64,000 nt of DNA from VAZQ01 sp963807865 (GTDB lineage Bacteria; Pseudomonadota; Alphaproteobacteria; Rhizobiales; Xanthobacteraceae). A model generated the notes under the pieces. It was not told the DNA's origin. It worked only from the letters and a program-made list of their open reading frames with translations, and made no database searches. The translations under genes and the position numbers were made by a program. Positions 25,096 to 34,886 of this stretch are shown one piece after another (within the stretch, counting starts at the first letter, position 1; each line of letters opens with the position of its first letter). The stretch covers positions 232,607-296,606 of the forward strand of contig CAWEDK010000022.1 of NCBI GenBank assembly GCA_963807865.1, read 5' to 3'.

Positions 25096-26057
25096 ATGCT
25101 GCGATTTCAAACTGCGCTGGCGATTTTTTGGGGTTGGTCGCGACGGCGATGGCCCAAGACCGCTGGCCCTCACGGCCGATCAACCTGATCGTTCCCTATT
25201 CGGCCGGAACCGCACCTGACGTCATCGCACGTCTTCTTGGCGATCAACTTTCGGCGCGGCTGGGCCAGCCTGTCGTCATTGACAACAAGACCGGTGCCGG
25301 CGGGTTGATCGGCACTGAATTCGCAGCCGGATCGAGGAACGACGGTTACACCCTGTTCCTCGGCTCGCTCGATACACAGGCCGTCATCGGTCACTTGTAT
25401 GCGAATCGGAAATTCGACCCAGCCATAGCGTTCGCACCCATTTCAATTCTCGGGCGCATCGTCAACGTGATCGCGGCCTCGCCATCGCTCAACATTGGGT
25501 CGATGCAGGAATTGTTGGACTTAGGAAAGCAAGGACGGAGTTTCACGTTCTCCACACCGGGGGTTGGAACTAACCTTCACCTGATCGGCGAACTCATCAA
25601 GCAGCGGACCGGGGTCAATCTGACGCATGTTCCCTATCGTGCGGCGAGCGCGGGATATGCCGACGCCATGGCCGGCCGGATCGACCTGGTGATTGCTGGG
25701 TTGCCTCCGCTCGCCGGCCTGATCCGGGACAACAAGCTCAAAGCACTGGTGACGACGGCGCCCCAGCGCGTACCCACGCTGCCGGACACGCCTACCATGG
25801 CTGAAATAGGCCATAGCGAGTTGACGGTCATCGGCTGGTTCGGGCTGCTGGCGCCGACCGGTACCAGCCCGGAGATCATCGGCAAGCTCCACAGCGAAGT
25901 GAAGGCGATCACCCAGGTCGAAGCATATCGCAATCGAATGCAGGCGTTGTTTATCGATCCGGTGAGTAACTCGCCTGAGGAGTTCGGCGCTCTCATCAAG
26001 GCGGAGTCCGATCGGTTTGGCAAAACCGTTCAGGCGGCCAACATCAAAGTCGAGTAA
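25096..26057 (+). CDS. Bug/TctC-family receptor (frameshift in T6 tract of signal peptide)
   Basis: Periplasmic solute receptor (PF03401) of about 320 residues. ATG at 25096 has an AGGAGG site. After MLRFQTALAIF the frame breaks at a run of six T (25124-25129). One more T gives LGLVATAMAQDRWPSRPI, a perfect signal peptide and mature start. The rest is intact: INLIVPYSAGTAPDVIAR, NKTGAGGLIGTEF and GWFGLLAPTGTSPEIIGK. The alternative upstream frame (25014) lacks a signal peptide. The divergent hydratase-lyase suggests an aromatic acid ligand, by inference. The break may be an error or a slippery tract. Confidence 0.85.
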
Positions 26058-26112
26058 CGCAAGATACGACTGATTGATTCAATCAAACCGATGCGCCTCA
26101 TTTCTATCGGCC

Positions 26113-26799
26113 TTACAGTTCCGCCTGCAGCCCGCGGACGAACGCCGACAGGCCGGTCTGCCGTTCGCGCTTGAAGCGCTCCGCCGACAGGATAGCGCGC
26201 ACCTGGTCCAGAGCCTGGCCGGCGTCGTCGTTCACAATGACGTAGTCGTATTCCGCCCAGTGGCTCAGTTCGATGCCGGCCTTCGCCATCCGGCTCTTGA
26301 TGACCTGCTCGTCGTCGAGCGCGCGGGTGTGCAGGCGCCGCTCCAGTTCGGCGATCGTCGGCGGCAGCACGAAGATGCTGGCCATGTCGCTGCGCGCCTT
26401 CTCTCGCAGCTGCTGGGTGCCCTGCCAGTCGATGTCGAACAGGACATCCCGGCCAGCCGACAGCGCCTTTTCCACGGGCACGCGCGGCGTACCGTAGAGA
26501 TTGTCGAACACCTGCGCGGATTCGAGCAACTCGTTGCTCTCGACCATGCGCTTGAATTGCGCCTCGTCGATGAAATGATAATCGCGGCCGTCCTGTTCGT
26601 TGGCGCGGCGCGCGCGCGTCGTGACCGACACCGACAAATCGACCGACTTGTCGACCTCGAGCAGCATGCGCGATAGCGTCGTCTTGCCTGCCCCGGACGG
26701 TGACGACAGCACCAGCATCAGCCCGCGGCGGGCGATCCTGGCGGCGGCCCTGCTTTGCGGTGAGTCGCTCATGGCCATGGCTGCTGCAAATGACGGCAT
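26113..26799 (-). CDS. gmk: Guanylate kinase
   Basis: Cytosolic enzyme that phosphorylates GMP to GDP. The P-loop SSPSGAGKTTLSRML is followed by the GMP-binding segment VSVTTRARRANEQDGRDYHF and the DVLFDIDWQGTQQL core. The family length is about 205 residues, and the open frame gives 228. The N-terminal MPSFAAAMAMSDSPQ is probably partly untranslated: three ATGs compete and none has a clear ribosome site. It is the last gene of the fabD-to-gmk gene string on the minus strand, just after yicC. Confidence 0.94.
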   Translation of the reverse strand: MPSFAAAMAMSDSPQSRAAARIARRGLMLVLSSPSGAGKTTLSRMLLEVDKSVDLSVSVTTRARRANEQDGRDYHFIDEAQFKRMVESNELLESAQVFDNLYGTPRVPVEKALSAGRDVLFDIDWQGTQQLREKARSDMASIFVLPPTIAELERRLHTRALDDEQVIKSRMAKAGIELSHWAEYDYVIVNDDAGQALDQVRAILSAERFKRERQTGLSAFVRGLQAEL

Positions 26800-26855
26800 G
26801 TCGATGTGAAGGCGCGTCGTTACGGCGACTTCGGCGCAGCGAAGCGCCGTGCCGC

Positions 26856-27743
26856 CTATTCTAAATTCTGCACCTGTTCGCGAAACTGCTCGACCACGCT
26901 TTTCAACTCCAGTCCGATGTTGGTCAATTCCACGTCGTTCGACTTGGAGCAGATAGTGTTGGTCTCGCGGTTGAACTCCTGTGCCAGGAAGTCGAGCCGC
27001 CGGCCGATCGCACCACCGTCCTTGATCAGCCGCTCGACCTGCCCAACATGGGAGGCGAGCCGGTCAAGCTCCTCGCGGATGTCGGCCTTGGTGGCGATCA
27101 GGATCGCTTCCTGGTGCAGACGGTCCGGGTCGAAACGGTTCGAGGCATCGAGCAGCGTGGCGATCTGCTCGGCGATCCGTGCCTTGATGGCCTCGGGCTT
27201 GCGCGCCGGCACGCCGTCCGCACGCGCGGACAGCGCCGCGATCTCACGCACACGCTGCGACAGGATCTGCGACAGCGCCTCGCCCTCGCGGTGCCGCATG
27301 GCGGCAAGCTCGGCAAGCGTCTGGTTGAAGCCGGCAATGACAGCGGCCTCTGCGGCTCGGCGCGCCTCCTCGTTCTCATCCTCCTCGAGCACCTCCATCA
27401 CGCCCTTGAGCGCAAGGATGCCATCAAGCCGCGGCGCCGCCGCGTCGACCTGGCCCGTGAGCGATTTCATGGTCGCAATCACGGCCGCGAGGACCGGCTC
27501 GTTGATCCGAACGGCGGGCGCCACGCCTTCGCGACTGACCGAGAGGGTGCCGTAGACCGTGCCGCGGGCAAGCACCTGCGCGGCGGCAGTCCGCACCGGC
27601 ACCTCGACCGCATCCCAGCCGGCGGGCAGCCGGAGCCGCAGATCGAGCCCTTTGGCGTTGACGGACTTGAGTTCCCACGACCAGGCATACGTCCCGGCGA
27701 CGCCGTGGCTGCGCGCAAAGCCCGTCATGCTCGCCAGCGCCAT
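26856..27743 (-). CDS. yicC: YicC family endoribonuclease
   Basis: Protein of 295 residues with the YicC N-terminal start MALASMTGFARS, the ELKSVNAKGLDLRLRLP segment and the C-terminal DUF1732 region (ADIREELDRLASHVGQVERL, RRLDFLAQEFNRETNTICSKS). Family members in other bacteria act as endoribonucleases on small RNAs. No catalytic residue can be assigned here by eye. Neighbours are mltG and gmk; yicC beside gmk is a widely conserved pairing. Confidence 0.92.
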   Translation of the reverse strand: MALASMTGFARSHGVAGTYAWSWELKSVNAKGLDLRLRLPAGWDAVEVPVRTAAAQVLARGTVYGTLSVSREGVAPAVRINEPVLAAVIATMKSLTGQVDAAAPRLDGILALKGVMEVLEEDENEEARRAAEAAVIAGFNQTLAELAAMRHREGEALSQILSQRVREIAALSARADGVPARKPEAIKARIAEQIATLLDASNRFDPDRLHQEAILIATKADIREELDRLASHVGQVERLIKDGGAIGRRLDFLAQEFNRETNTICSKSNDVELTNIGLELKSVVEQFREQVQNLE

Positions 27744-27765
27744 CAGCCGAACTCGCCTTGATTGT

Positions 27766-27844
27766 CTAGTGCCCCGAACCCGAAGTTCGCGCATATCGTG
27801 CGGCAAAATTCGATCGCGAACTTCGGATTCAAAAGGGGCACTAG
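27766..27844. repeat. CTAG-ended palindromic repeat, copy A2
   Basis: A 79-base inverted repeat starting CTAGTGCCCCGAACCCGAAGTTCGCG and ending GCGAACTTCGGATTC...GGGGCACTAG. It lies between yicC and mltG and is followed 12 bases later by copy B2. This is the same pair arrangement as at 1292-1457. Confidence 0.8.
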
Positions 27845-27856
27845 AATGATAGAGTT

Positions 27857-27930
27857 GCTAGTGTTCCTCGGATTCCGAAGTTCGCAAACGAGGTGCCGCA
27901 CAATGATGCGAACTTCGGAATCGGACCACT
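27857..27930. repeat. CTAG-type palindromic repeat, copy B2
   Basis: GCTAGTGTTC...GATTCCGAAGTTCGCAAA and TGCGAACTTCGGAATCGGACCACT form an inverted repeat that closely matches copy B1 (1381-1457), including the loop. The right end has lost its CTAG (GACCACTG instead of GACACTAG), so this copy is decaying. Confidence 0.75.
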
Positions 27931-28026
27931 GAAATCGGGGACCGGACACGCGGCGCGAACCTAGCGGCGAGGACCGGGCGTCACAAGGGGCGAAACTGGA
28001 GCGGAGCGCTTCGCTCCGGCGCGTGG

Positions 28027-29990
28027 CTATTGCGCGCCCGCCGACCGCGGCGGTGCCGTTGCCGGCGGCGGGGTCGGCGTCCGCTTGGGCCGCTGCTGCG
28101 TCGCCGAGGCTGGTGCGTTTCGCGCCGGAGGAGGCGCCGCCTGCGGCTGAGCCTCAACCGGTGGCGGCGCGGCCTCCTGCCGTTCGCCCCTCGCTCCCTG
28201 CTCGATCACACGCAGCTTGGCGACGTTCTTCTGGTGCTGGTCGTAGGTCTCGGCGAAGGCATGGCCGCCGGTGCCGTCGGCCACGAAAAACAGTTCCTTG
28301 GTGCGTGCCGGGTTGGCCGCGGCCTCGATCGAGGCGCGGCCCGGATTGGCTGATCGGGCCGGGCGGCAGCCCTTCGATCACGTAGGTGTTGTACGGCGTC
28401 TGCGATTGGATATCGGCCCTGCTGATCGGACGGCCGAGCGAGCCTTTGCCGAACACCAGGCCATAGACGATGGTCGGATCGGACTGCAGCTTCATCTTCT
28501 GCTTGAGCCGGTTGACGAACACGGCCGCGACCCGCGTGCGCTCTTCGGGTTTGCCTGTCTCCTTCTCGATGATGGAAGCGAGAATGAGAAGCTGCTCGGG
28601 CGTGCGCAGCGGCAGATCCGGATTGCGGCGCTCCCAGACCTCGCGCATCAGCCGATCCTGCGCCTGGCGCATGCGCGCAATCATTTGCTCGCGCGAGAAG
28701 CCGCGATTGAAGTTATAGCTGTCCGGCAACAGGCTGCCTTCGCGCGGAACATCCTTGATGTTGCCGGTGAGCAGATCGTTTTCCAGCAGCCGCGCTACGA
28801 TCTGCTCGGACGTCAGTCCTTCCGGAACGGTCAGTTGATGCTGCACCACCTTGCCCTCGACGATCGTTTCCACGACGTCGCGGACACTGGCGTGCTTCTG
28901 GAACAGATATTCGCCGGCCTTGAGCCCGCTGCGCGCCTTGAGCGCCAGTACGCCGCCGGCGAAAATCAGCCGATGCTCGTCGATCACGCCTTCGCTCTTG
29001 AGCAGGTCGGCGATGTCCATCATGCCGGAGCGCGGCGGGATGGTGACCACCTTGTCTTCTTGCAGCGGTCCGGGTGCCTCGAACCGGGTCTTGCCGAAGA
29101 CGATCGCTCCGCCGCCCACGAAGAGCGCCAGAATGAGCAGCGTGAAAATGGCGTTGCCGATGATGACCAGCGGGTTGCGTGCGCGCTTCGAGGGCCGTGA
29201 CGGAACCGGCGGCCGCGCCGGCGGCGGGACGTTTTCGGGTTGCAGAGCGACTCGGGGGCTACGTGGTGCGATGCGTTTCTGCTCCATGAGTGAGCCGCCA
29301 AGTCCATCGTTCGGGCGGCCGGAGATGGGCGGCTCGGGTTCGCCCGTACCCAGCGCGAGCCGGGCGGTCGCGGGCGACGCCGCAAGACTGTTAGCGGCCG
29401 CACGAGCCAGCGCGGGCGAAATCGGGCCGACCTTAACCGGCGCCGGGCGCTCTGGAAGGCCAGGCATTGCCGGATCGACTTTGGCGAACTCGGCCTTGAC
29501 CAAGTCGGTCTTGGCGCGCACCGACGCAATGGCGGCGGCTTGTGACGCGGCCTTTTCGGGCGGCCGTGTTGTCCGGACGGGCGGCGGCCTTGGAGCCGGT
29601 GAACAACGGCGTCGCGAGCTTCGCCATCGCGGCGGACGGCGTCGAGGCAGCGGTGGCGCCGAGGTCCGATGCCGGCGCGGAGCCGCCGGCGCCGAGCGTT
29701 CCCTTGGTTGAACCTAGAAATGGCGGGCTTGGTCGCAACGGCCGCCGGGTGGTTGCCAGCGGCGGGGACTGGACCGGTACGCTGGAGCCGATCCGGCTCC
29801 GTGCGTCCTGACGGGACGCGTCGGTCGTAACGATGGCCGGGCGCGGTTGGGTGGCCGGACGCGCGCCGGACAGCACCGGCGGCGGCCATGCCGGCCGTAG
29901 GTCGGGCGCGGCAGACTTGGCGGCGGCAGGAGCGCGCGCAGGCGCGGACTCGCGGCGCTCGTCGTCAGGCGGCGTGTTCCCCGGATTCAC
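28027..29990 (-). CDS. mltG: Endolytic murein transglycosylase MltG (two one-base insertions)
   Basis: Inner-membrane enzyme that cuts nascent glycan strands. One membrane helix (NPLVIIGNAIFTLLILALFV) precedes the LysM-like and YceG catalytic parts, with LTVPEGLTSEQIVARL, ILASIIEKETGKPEERTRVAAVFVNRL holding the catalytic Glu, and SDPTIVYGL. Two breaks occur: an extra base near 28351, after which IANPGRASIEA continues, and an extra G in a GGG run near 29558-29560. The second lies within a long Pro/Ala-rich cytosolic N-terminal extension of about 230 residues, starting at GTG 29990. A shorter start at 29286 (MEQKRIAPRSPRVAL) is possible. The C-terminal tail is also Pro/Ala-rich. Confidence 0.88.
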
Positions 29991-30193
29991 CGCCTATTCC
30001 CCACCTTAACGCCAACCATGTTGTTACCCGCGTCGAATGGCCCGGCATTGACCGCCTGTCCCCCGCGAGGTCCGTCCAATCAGGACACGCCGCACCACCG
30101 AATTCCGCAGAATCGGCTCTCGAACGGCTGCCGTTAGAGGCGAATAATATGGCGAAACGTGGGAGTTGTCTCGGGCCCGGAGCTGCAGGCCCT

Positions 30194-31457
30194 CTAATCT
30201 GCGCGACGGAACACCAGCGACGCATTGGTGCCGCCAAATCCGAACGAATTGGACAGCGCAATCCCGATTTCCCGCTTCCTGGCCTGGTGCGGAACGAGGT
30301 CGATGGGCGTCTCGACCGACGGGTTGTCCAGATTGATCGTCGGGGGTGCGACGCCGTCGCGCATGGCCAGGATCGAGAAGATCGCCTCGACCGCGCCGGC
30401 CGCGCCGAGCAGGTGCCCGGTCGAGGACTTGGTCGACGACATGCACATGCGGCCGGCGGCATTGCCGACGAGCCGATGCACCGCCCCGAGCTCGATCTCG
30501 TCGCCGAGCGGCGTCGAGGTGCCATGCGCGTTGATGTAGTCGATCTCGGCGGGCGAGATGCCGGCCCGCTTGATCGCCGCCGCCATGCAGCGCAGCGCGC
30601 CGTCGCCGTCCGCGGCCGGCGCCGTGATGTGGTGCGCGTCGCCCGACATGCCGTAGCCGATCAGTTCGGCGTAGATGCGCGCGCCGCGACTCTTGGCATG
30701 CTCGTAGGATTCCAGGACCACACACCCGGCGCCCTCGCCCATCACGAAGCCGTCGCGATCGCGGTCGTACGGCCGGGATGCCTTCTCCGGCGTGTCGTTG
30801 AATGACGTCGACAGCGCCCGGCAGGCGACGAAGCCCGCCATGCCGATGCGCGACACCGGCAACTCCGCGCCGCCCGCCACCATCACCTCGGCGTCGCCCA
30901 GCGCGACCAGCCGCGCGGCGTCGCCGATGGCATGCGCGCCGGTCGAGCACGCGGTCACCACCGCGTGGTTCGGCCCCTTCAGCCCATGCGCGATCGACAC
31001 GTAGCCCGAGGCCAGATTGATCAGCCGGCCCGGAATGAAGAACGGCGACACCCGCCGCGGTCCCCGTTCCTTGAGCACGATCGCGGTCTCGGCGATGCCG
31101 CTCAGTCCGCCGATGCCGGAGCCGATCATGACGCCGGTGCCGCACTGCTCGTCGTAGGCTGGTCGGCTTCCAGCCCGCATCGTCGAGCGCCTGCGTCGCC
31201 GCGCTCATGGCGAAGATGATGAAGTCGTCGACCTTGCGCTGTTCCTTGGGCTCCATCCACTGATCGGGATTGAAGCTGCCGTTCGAGCCGTCACCGCGTG
31301 GAACCTGACAGGCGATCTTGGCGGCGAGGTCGGAGACGTCGAAGCTCTCGATACGGCGCGCCGCGCTCTCGGCATTGATCAGGCGCTGCCACGACGGTTC
31401 GACGCCGCACGCCAGCGGCGACACCATCCCGAGCCCCGTGACAACGACGCGTCTCAT
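30194..31457 (-). CDS. fabF: Beta-ketoacyl-ACP synthase II (one-base insertion)
   Basis: Condensing enzyme of type II fatty-acid synthesis, about 420 residues. The catalytic triad is complete: Cys in TACSTGAHAIGDA, His in NAHGTSTPLGD and His in KSSTGHLLGAAG. The first 98 residues (MRRVVVTGLGMVSPLACGV onward) are in one frame. An extra base near 31160 moves the rest to another frame, and removing it gives KPTAYDEQCGTG without loss. ATG at 31457, not the adjacent TTG, fits the family. It lies between acpP and mltG. Confidence 0.93.
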
Positions 31458-31691
31458 CAACTGGTCCTCGACCGTACTGTTCCTCGACCGGCCCGGCTGA
31501 CGTCAGATCACGCGGATCGCGCCGGCGCATCCTGGGCGGCACCTGCTTGATTGGCGAGGAAGGATGTCCGGGTCAAGCCCGGCGATGAGCCGCGCGGGAG
31601 CGAGCCGTGCCAAATGTGCATGGTGCGCCAAAGGACCAAGCGTGCGGCGCCCGTCCGTTCACAGCAGCGCGGGATGCCCGGAAAGGACAGG

Positions 31692-31931
31692 TCAGCTCTT
31701 GGCGTTCTTTTCGAGGAACTTGACGGCGTCGCCGACCGTCAAAATGGTCTCGGCAGCGTCGTCGGGAATCTCGCAGCCGAACTCCTCCTCGAACGCCATC
31801 ACGAGTTCGACGGTGTCGAGGCTGTCGGCGCCGAGGTCGTCGATGAAGCTCGCGCCTTCGGTCACCTTGTCGGCCTCGACGCCCAGATGCTCCACGACGA
31901 TCTTCTTTACCCGCTCGCCAATATCGCTCAT
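31692..31931 (-). CDS. acpP: Acyl carrier protein
   Basis: A 79-residue acidic carrier of growing acyl chains. The phosphopantetheine attachment serine is Ser37 in GADSLDTVELVMAFEEEF. Start, length and composition are typical. It lies between fabG and fabF, the usual position. The 363-base gap upstream suggests its own promoter, as expected for such an abundant protein. Confidence 0.97.
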   Translation of the reverse strand: MSDIGERVKKIVVEHLGVEADKVTEGASFIDDLGADSLDTVELVMAFEEEFGCEIPDDAAETILTVGDAVKFLEKNAKS

Positions 31932-32294
31932 CGCTCGAACCTCGTATCCTCGTGAATTAGGCTCGATCGGTCAGCGCCCCCGAGCCGTTCCTCTTAATGG
32001 GCTTGCGAGAGTGTCCGGCGTCGAATCACCCGGGTCGCGAGCGGACCCGCAGGTGACGGACTCTGGCCCCCTTTGCCGCCCCGGCAAAGCAAGGGTTCGG
32101 TATCACACTTCAAATCCCTTGACCAGCGTGGCCGCACCGCAGCATCCGAGGGGCCAAGAGTCGTGGAAAATCATCGCCATGCGTCGCTCCGGCGGTGGCC
32201 ACAACAGACGCCTCGGAGGCCCCGCCGAGACGGCATTCAGGGAACAGAATCGGGATCGCCGGACCTCACATCCAAGGCACAAACGGCTAGCGCC
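31932..32294. other. Intergenic region acpP / fabG
   Basis: No gene is recognised in 363 bases. It should contain the acpP promoter on the minus strand. Several G/C-rich short inverted repeats are present (for example around 32081-32095, TTTGCCGCCCCGGCAAA, a hairpin with arms TTTGCCG/CGGCAAA), which could end the fabG transcript. Confidence 0.5.
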
Positions 32295-33033
32295 TCACAC
32301 CATCGCCATCCCGCCGTTGACGTGGATCGTTTGCCCGGTGACGTAGGCGGCCTCGTCGGAGGCGAGGTAGACGGCGGCAGCCGCGACGTCCGCGCCGTTG
32401 CCGAGCCGCCCCGCCGGCACACGCGCCAGGATCGCCTCCTTCTGCTTGTCGTTGAGCTTGTCGGTCATCGGCGAGGCGATGAAGCCCGGCGCGATGCAGT
32501 TCGCCGTCACGTTGCGCTTGGCGTACTCGGCGGCGATCGACTTCATCATGCCGATCATGCCGGCCTTGGTCGCGGTGTAGTTGGTCTGGCCCGGATTGCC
32601 GGTGACGCCGACCACCGAACTGATGCCGATGATGCGGCCGAAGCGGCGGCGCATCATGGTGCGCACCGCGGCGCGCGCGAGGCGGAACGTCGCCGTCAGG
32701 TTGACCGCCAGCACCTGGTCCCAGTCCTCGTCCTTGAGCTGGACGAACAGGTTGTCGCGAGTGATGCCTGCGTTCGCCACCAGGATGTCGAGCTTGCCCA
32801 TCGCCTCCTCGGCCTTCGGCACCAGCGCCTCGACCTCCGCCATGTCGGCGAGATTGCACGGCAGCACATGCGCGCGCTCGCCGAGTTCAGCCGGCGAGCG
32901 TATCGAGCATCTCACGCCGCGTACCCGACAACGCCACCGTCGCGCCCTGGCCGTGCAATGCGCGCGCGATGGCGCCGCCGATGCCGCCCGTTGCGCCGGT
33001 CACCAGCGCGGTCTTGCCGGTCAGATCGAACAT
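32295..33033 (-). CDS. fabG: 3-Oxoacyl-ACP reductase (one-base insertion)
   Basis: NADPH-dependent reductase of fatty-acid elongation. It starts MFDLTGKTALVTGATGGIGG (cofactor-binding Gly motif). The frame is broken by an extra base at 32889 and then continues ELGERAHVLPCNLADMAEV. The catalytic Ser (GISSVVGVTG) and Tyr/Lys (TNYTATKAGM) are present, as is the C-terminal TGQTIHVNGGMAMV. Corrected length is 245 residues, exactly that of typical FabG. The uncorrected frame ends at a TGA soon after residue 48. Confidence 0.94.
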
Positions 33034-33169
33034 CGGTCGCTTCCTCTGAACTCACTGTCGTGCATCGAAAGCATTCTAGCATCCCCGAAGCGAAGCGCTT
33101 CCACTGCCCCCCGCGAGTGAAGCCAGTGGCTGGCACAGCGAAATTGCCGTACCACCGGAACATTTCCTG

Positions 33170-34114
33170 TTACGCGCGCGCCGTCTTGAACGCGGCCACA
33201 TCCTCCGGCGTGCCGATCGACACCCCGCCGCGCCATCGGCGATCCGCTTGACCAGCCCGCTCAGCACCTTGCCGGCGCCGAGCTCGTAGAACGTCGTGAC
33301 GCCCTCCCCGGCCATGAACGCGATGCTTTCGCGCCAGCGCACCGTGCCGGTGACCTGCGCGACGAGCGCGCGCACGATCTCTTCCGGATCGCTCACCGGC
33401 TTGACCAGGACATTGGGCACGATCGGTACCACCGGCTTGCTGCACCGTCACCATCGCCAGCGCCTGCTTCATGATATCGGCGGCCGGCGCCATCAGCGCG
33501 CAATGGAAGGGTGCGGACACCGGCAACAGCATGGCGCGGCGGGCGCCTTTGACTTTCGCGATTTCGACCGCGCGCTCGACCGCGGCCTTGTCGCCGGAGA
33601 TGACGACCTGACCGCCGCCATTGTCGTTGGCCGCTTGGCACACCTGGCCCTGCGCGGCTTCGGCGGCGACGCTGGCCGCCGCGTCGAAATCCAAGCCGAG
33701 CAACGCTGCCATCGCGCCGGTACCGACCGGCACCGCCTTCTGCATGGCGCGGCCGCGCATGCGCACGAGCTTGGCGGCATCGGCCAGCGTCAACGCGCGC
33801 GCGGCTGCCAGCGCCGAATACTCACCGAGCGAATGACCGGCCACGAACTTGGCGTCGCGCGCCAAATCAACGCCGGCTTCGGCCTCCAGCACGCGCATGA
33901 CCGCCAGCGAAACCGCCAACAGCGCGGGTTGGGTGTTTTCGGTCAATGTCAGCGTCTCGTTCGGACCTTCCCAGATCACCTTGGTCAGCTTCTCGCCAAG
34001 CGCAGCGTCGACCTCGTCGAACACCGCGCGCGCCGGCGCGAAATTCTCCGCCAGCGCCTTGCCCATGCCGACCGCCTGGCTCCCCTGACCTGGAAAGATG
34101 AATGCAACCGACAT
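33170..34114 (-). CDS. fabD: Malonyl-CoA:ACP transacylase (two compensating indels)
   Basis: Loads malonyl units onto ACP. The start MSVAFIFPGQGSQAVGMGKAL, the nucleophile Ser in GHSLGEYSALAA and the catalytic His in SAPFHCALMAP are clear. Between about 33432 and 33226 the frame is shifted: an extra base (+1) at 33432-33433 and a lost base (-1) in the CCCC at 33223-33226. The middle then reads VVPIVPNVLVKPVSDPEEIV and YELGAGKVLSGLVKRIADG, as in normal FabD. It ends SIGTPEDVAAFKTARA. The uninterrupted frame hides the damage because its ends agree. Corrected length is 314. Confidence 0.93.
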   Translation of the reverse strand: MSVAFIFPGQGSQAVGMGKALAENFAPARAVFDEVDAALGEKLTKVIWEGPNETLTLTENTQPALLAVSLAVMRVLEAEAGVDLARDAKFVAGHSLGEYSALAAARALTLADAAKLVRMRGRAMQKAVPVGTGAMAALLGLDFDAAASVAAEAAQGQVCQAANDNGGGQVVISGDKAAVERAVEIAKVKGARRAMLLPVSAPFHCALMAPAADIMKQALAMVTVQQAGGTDRAQCPGQAGERSGRDRARARRAGHRHGALARKHRVHGRGGRHDVLRARRRQGAERAGQADRRWRGGVSIGTPEDVAAFKTARA

Positions 34115-34353
34115 GATGGGACCGTTCCTCCCCGTCGCGAAACCCGCGCGTCCTCGAGCCAGTTTATGCGCCTGCACAAGACCTTAGGCCGAGCAGTCGC
34201 GGTCTGACCTCAAGCGCGCTCAAAGACACGGGCGGGACGGTCGCTGTCAAGCCGATGCGGAAGGCTGCGGAAGACCGGCATCTTAACCGGGCGACAACGG
34301 GCCACAGCTACGATCCGGACCCACGAAGATCATGCAATCGAGGGGTACAGCGT

Positions 34354-34652
34354 ATGTCCGGAACAGTCCTCATTACCGAAGGCGAGTTGGAGCAAGCACG
34401 GCAGGACCCAGGATGCCGGCAGCGGCTGGCCGGCAAGTACCTGGAACTGCTGCTGGGCGAACTCAAGAAGCTGCGCGCGATGAGCGCTGACGACCCTCGC
34501 GTCAGATCCGCGAGGGCATCGAACTCGCCGGACAACTCACTGATCTGCTGCAGCAACTGTCCGAGGCACGGTCACGCGTCGCCTGCGCGTCGCTCTCCAG
34601 GTCCAAAATTGCGGTTATGATCCCGGGTACGTCGACGTCACCAAGGCACTGA
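34354..34652 (+). CDS. Small hypothetical protein, probably frameshifted
   Basis: MSGTVLITEGELEQARQDPG begins a Leu/Glu/Lys-rich helical protein whose frame looks natural to about residue 50 (KKLRAMSADDPRV). After about 34505 another frame looks more protein-like (QIREGIELAGQLTDLLQQLSE) and ends at 34652. One missing base would join them into about 99 residues. No family is recognised. It is divergent from fabD and upstream of rpsF. Both the gene and the shift are tentative. Confidence 0.4.
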
Positions 34653-34794
34653 TCGACGCGGCATTTCCGCTCCTTTCGACCTTGCCTTTTGGCCGAAACT
34701 GCCTATAAACCCCGCTTCCGCTCGTTCCCGGCCGGGAGCTGAACGGACGGCCGCAGGCGCTTGGCTTGCGGCAGGGCCGATGGGTCCGGCGTCC

Positions 34795-34868
34795 GGTGTT
34801 CCCGCCTTCTGAGCATTCGAGCCTTTCCCGAAAGGGCTCGAAGGGCTACGCGCCGGGACGGGCACACC
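34795..34868 (+). promoter_or_regulatory. Structured leader upstream of rpsF (candidate S6:S18 binding motif)
   Basis: Outer helix GGTGTTCCCG (34795-34804) pairs with CGGGCACACC (34859-34868). Inside it, an inner hairpin has arms TTCGAGCC (34816-34823) and GGCTCGAA (34835-34842). An unpaired CCG at 34853-34855 lies on the 3' side between the helices. This layout (two helices with a CCG in the junction) recalls the known S6:S18 autoregulatory RNA motif. It ends 18 bases before the rpsF start. Confidence 0.5.
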
Positions 34869-34886
34869 TAACGGGAAAGGCATTCC

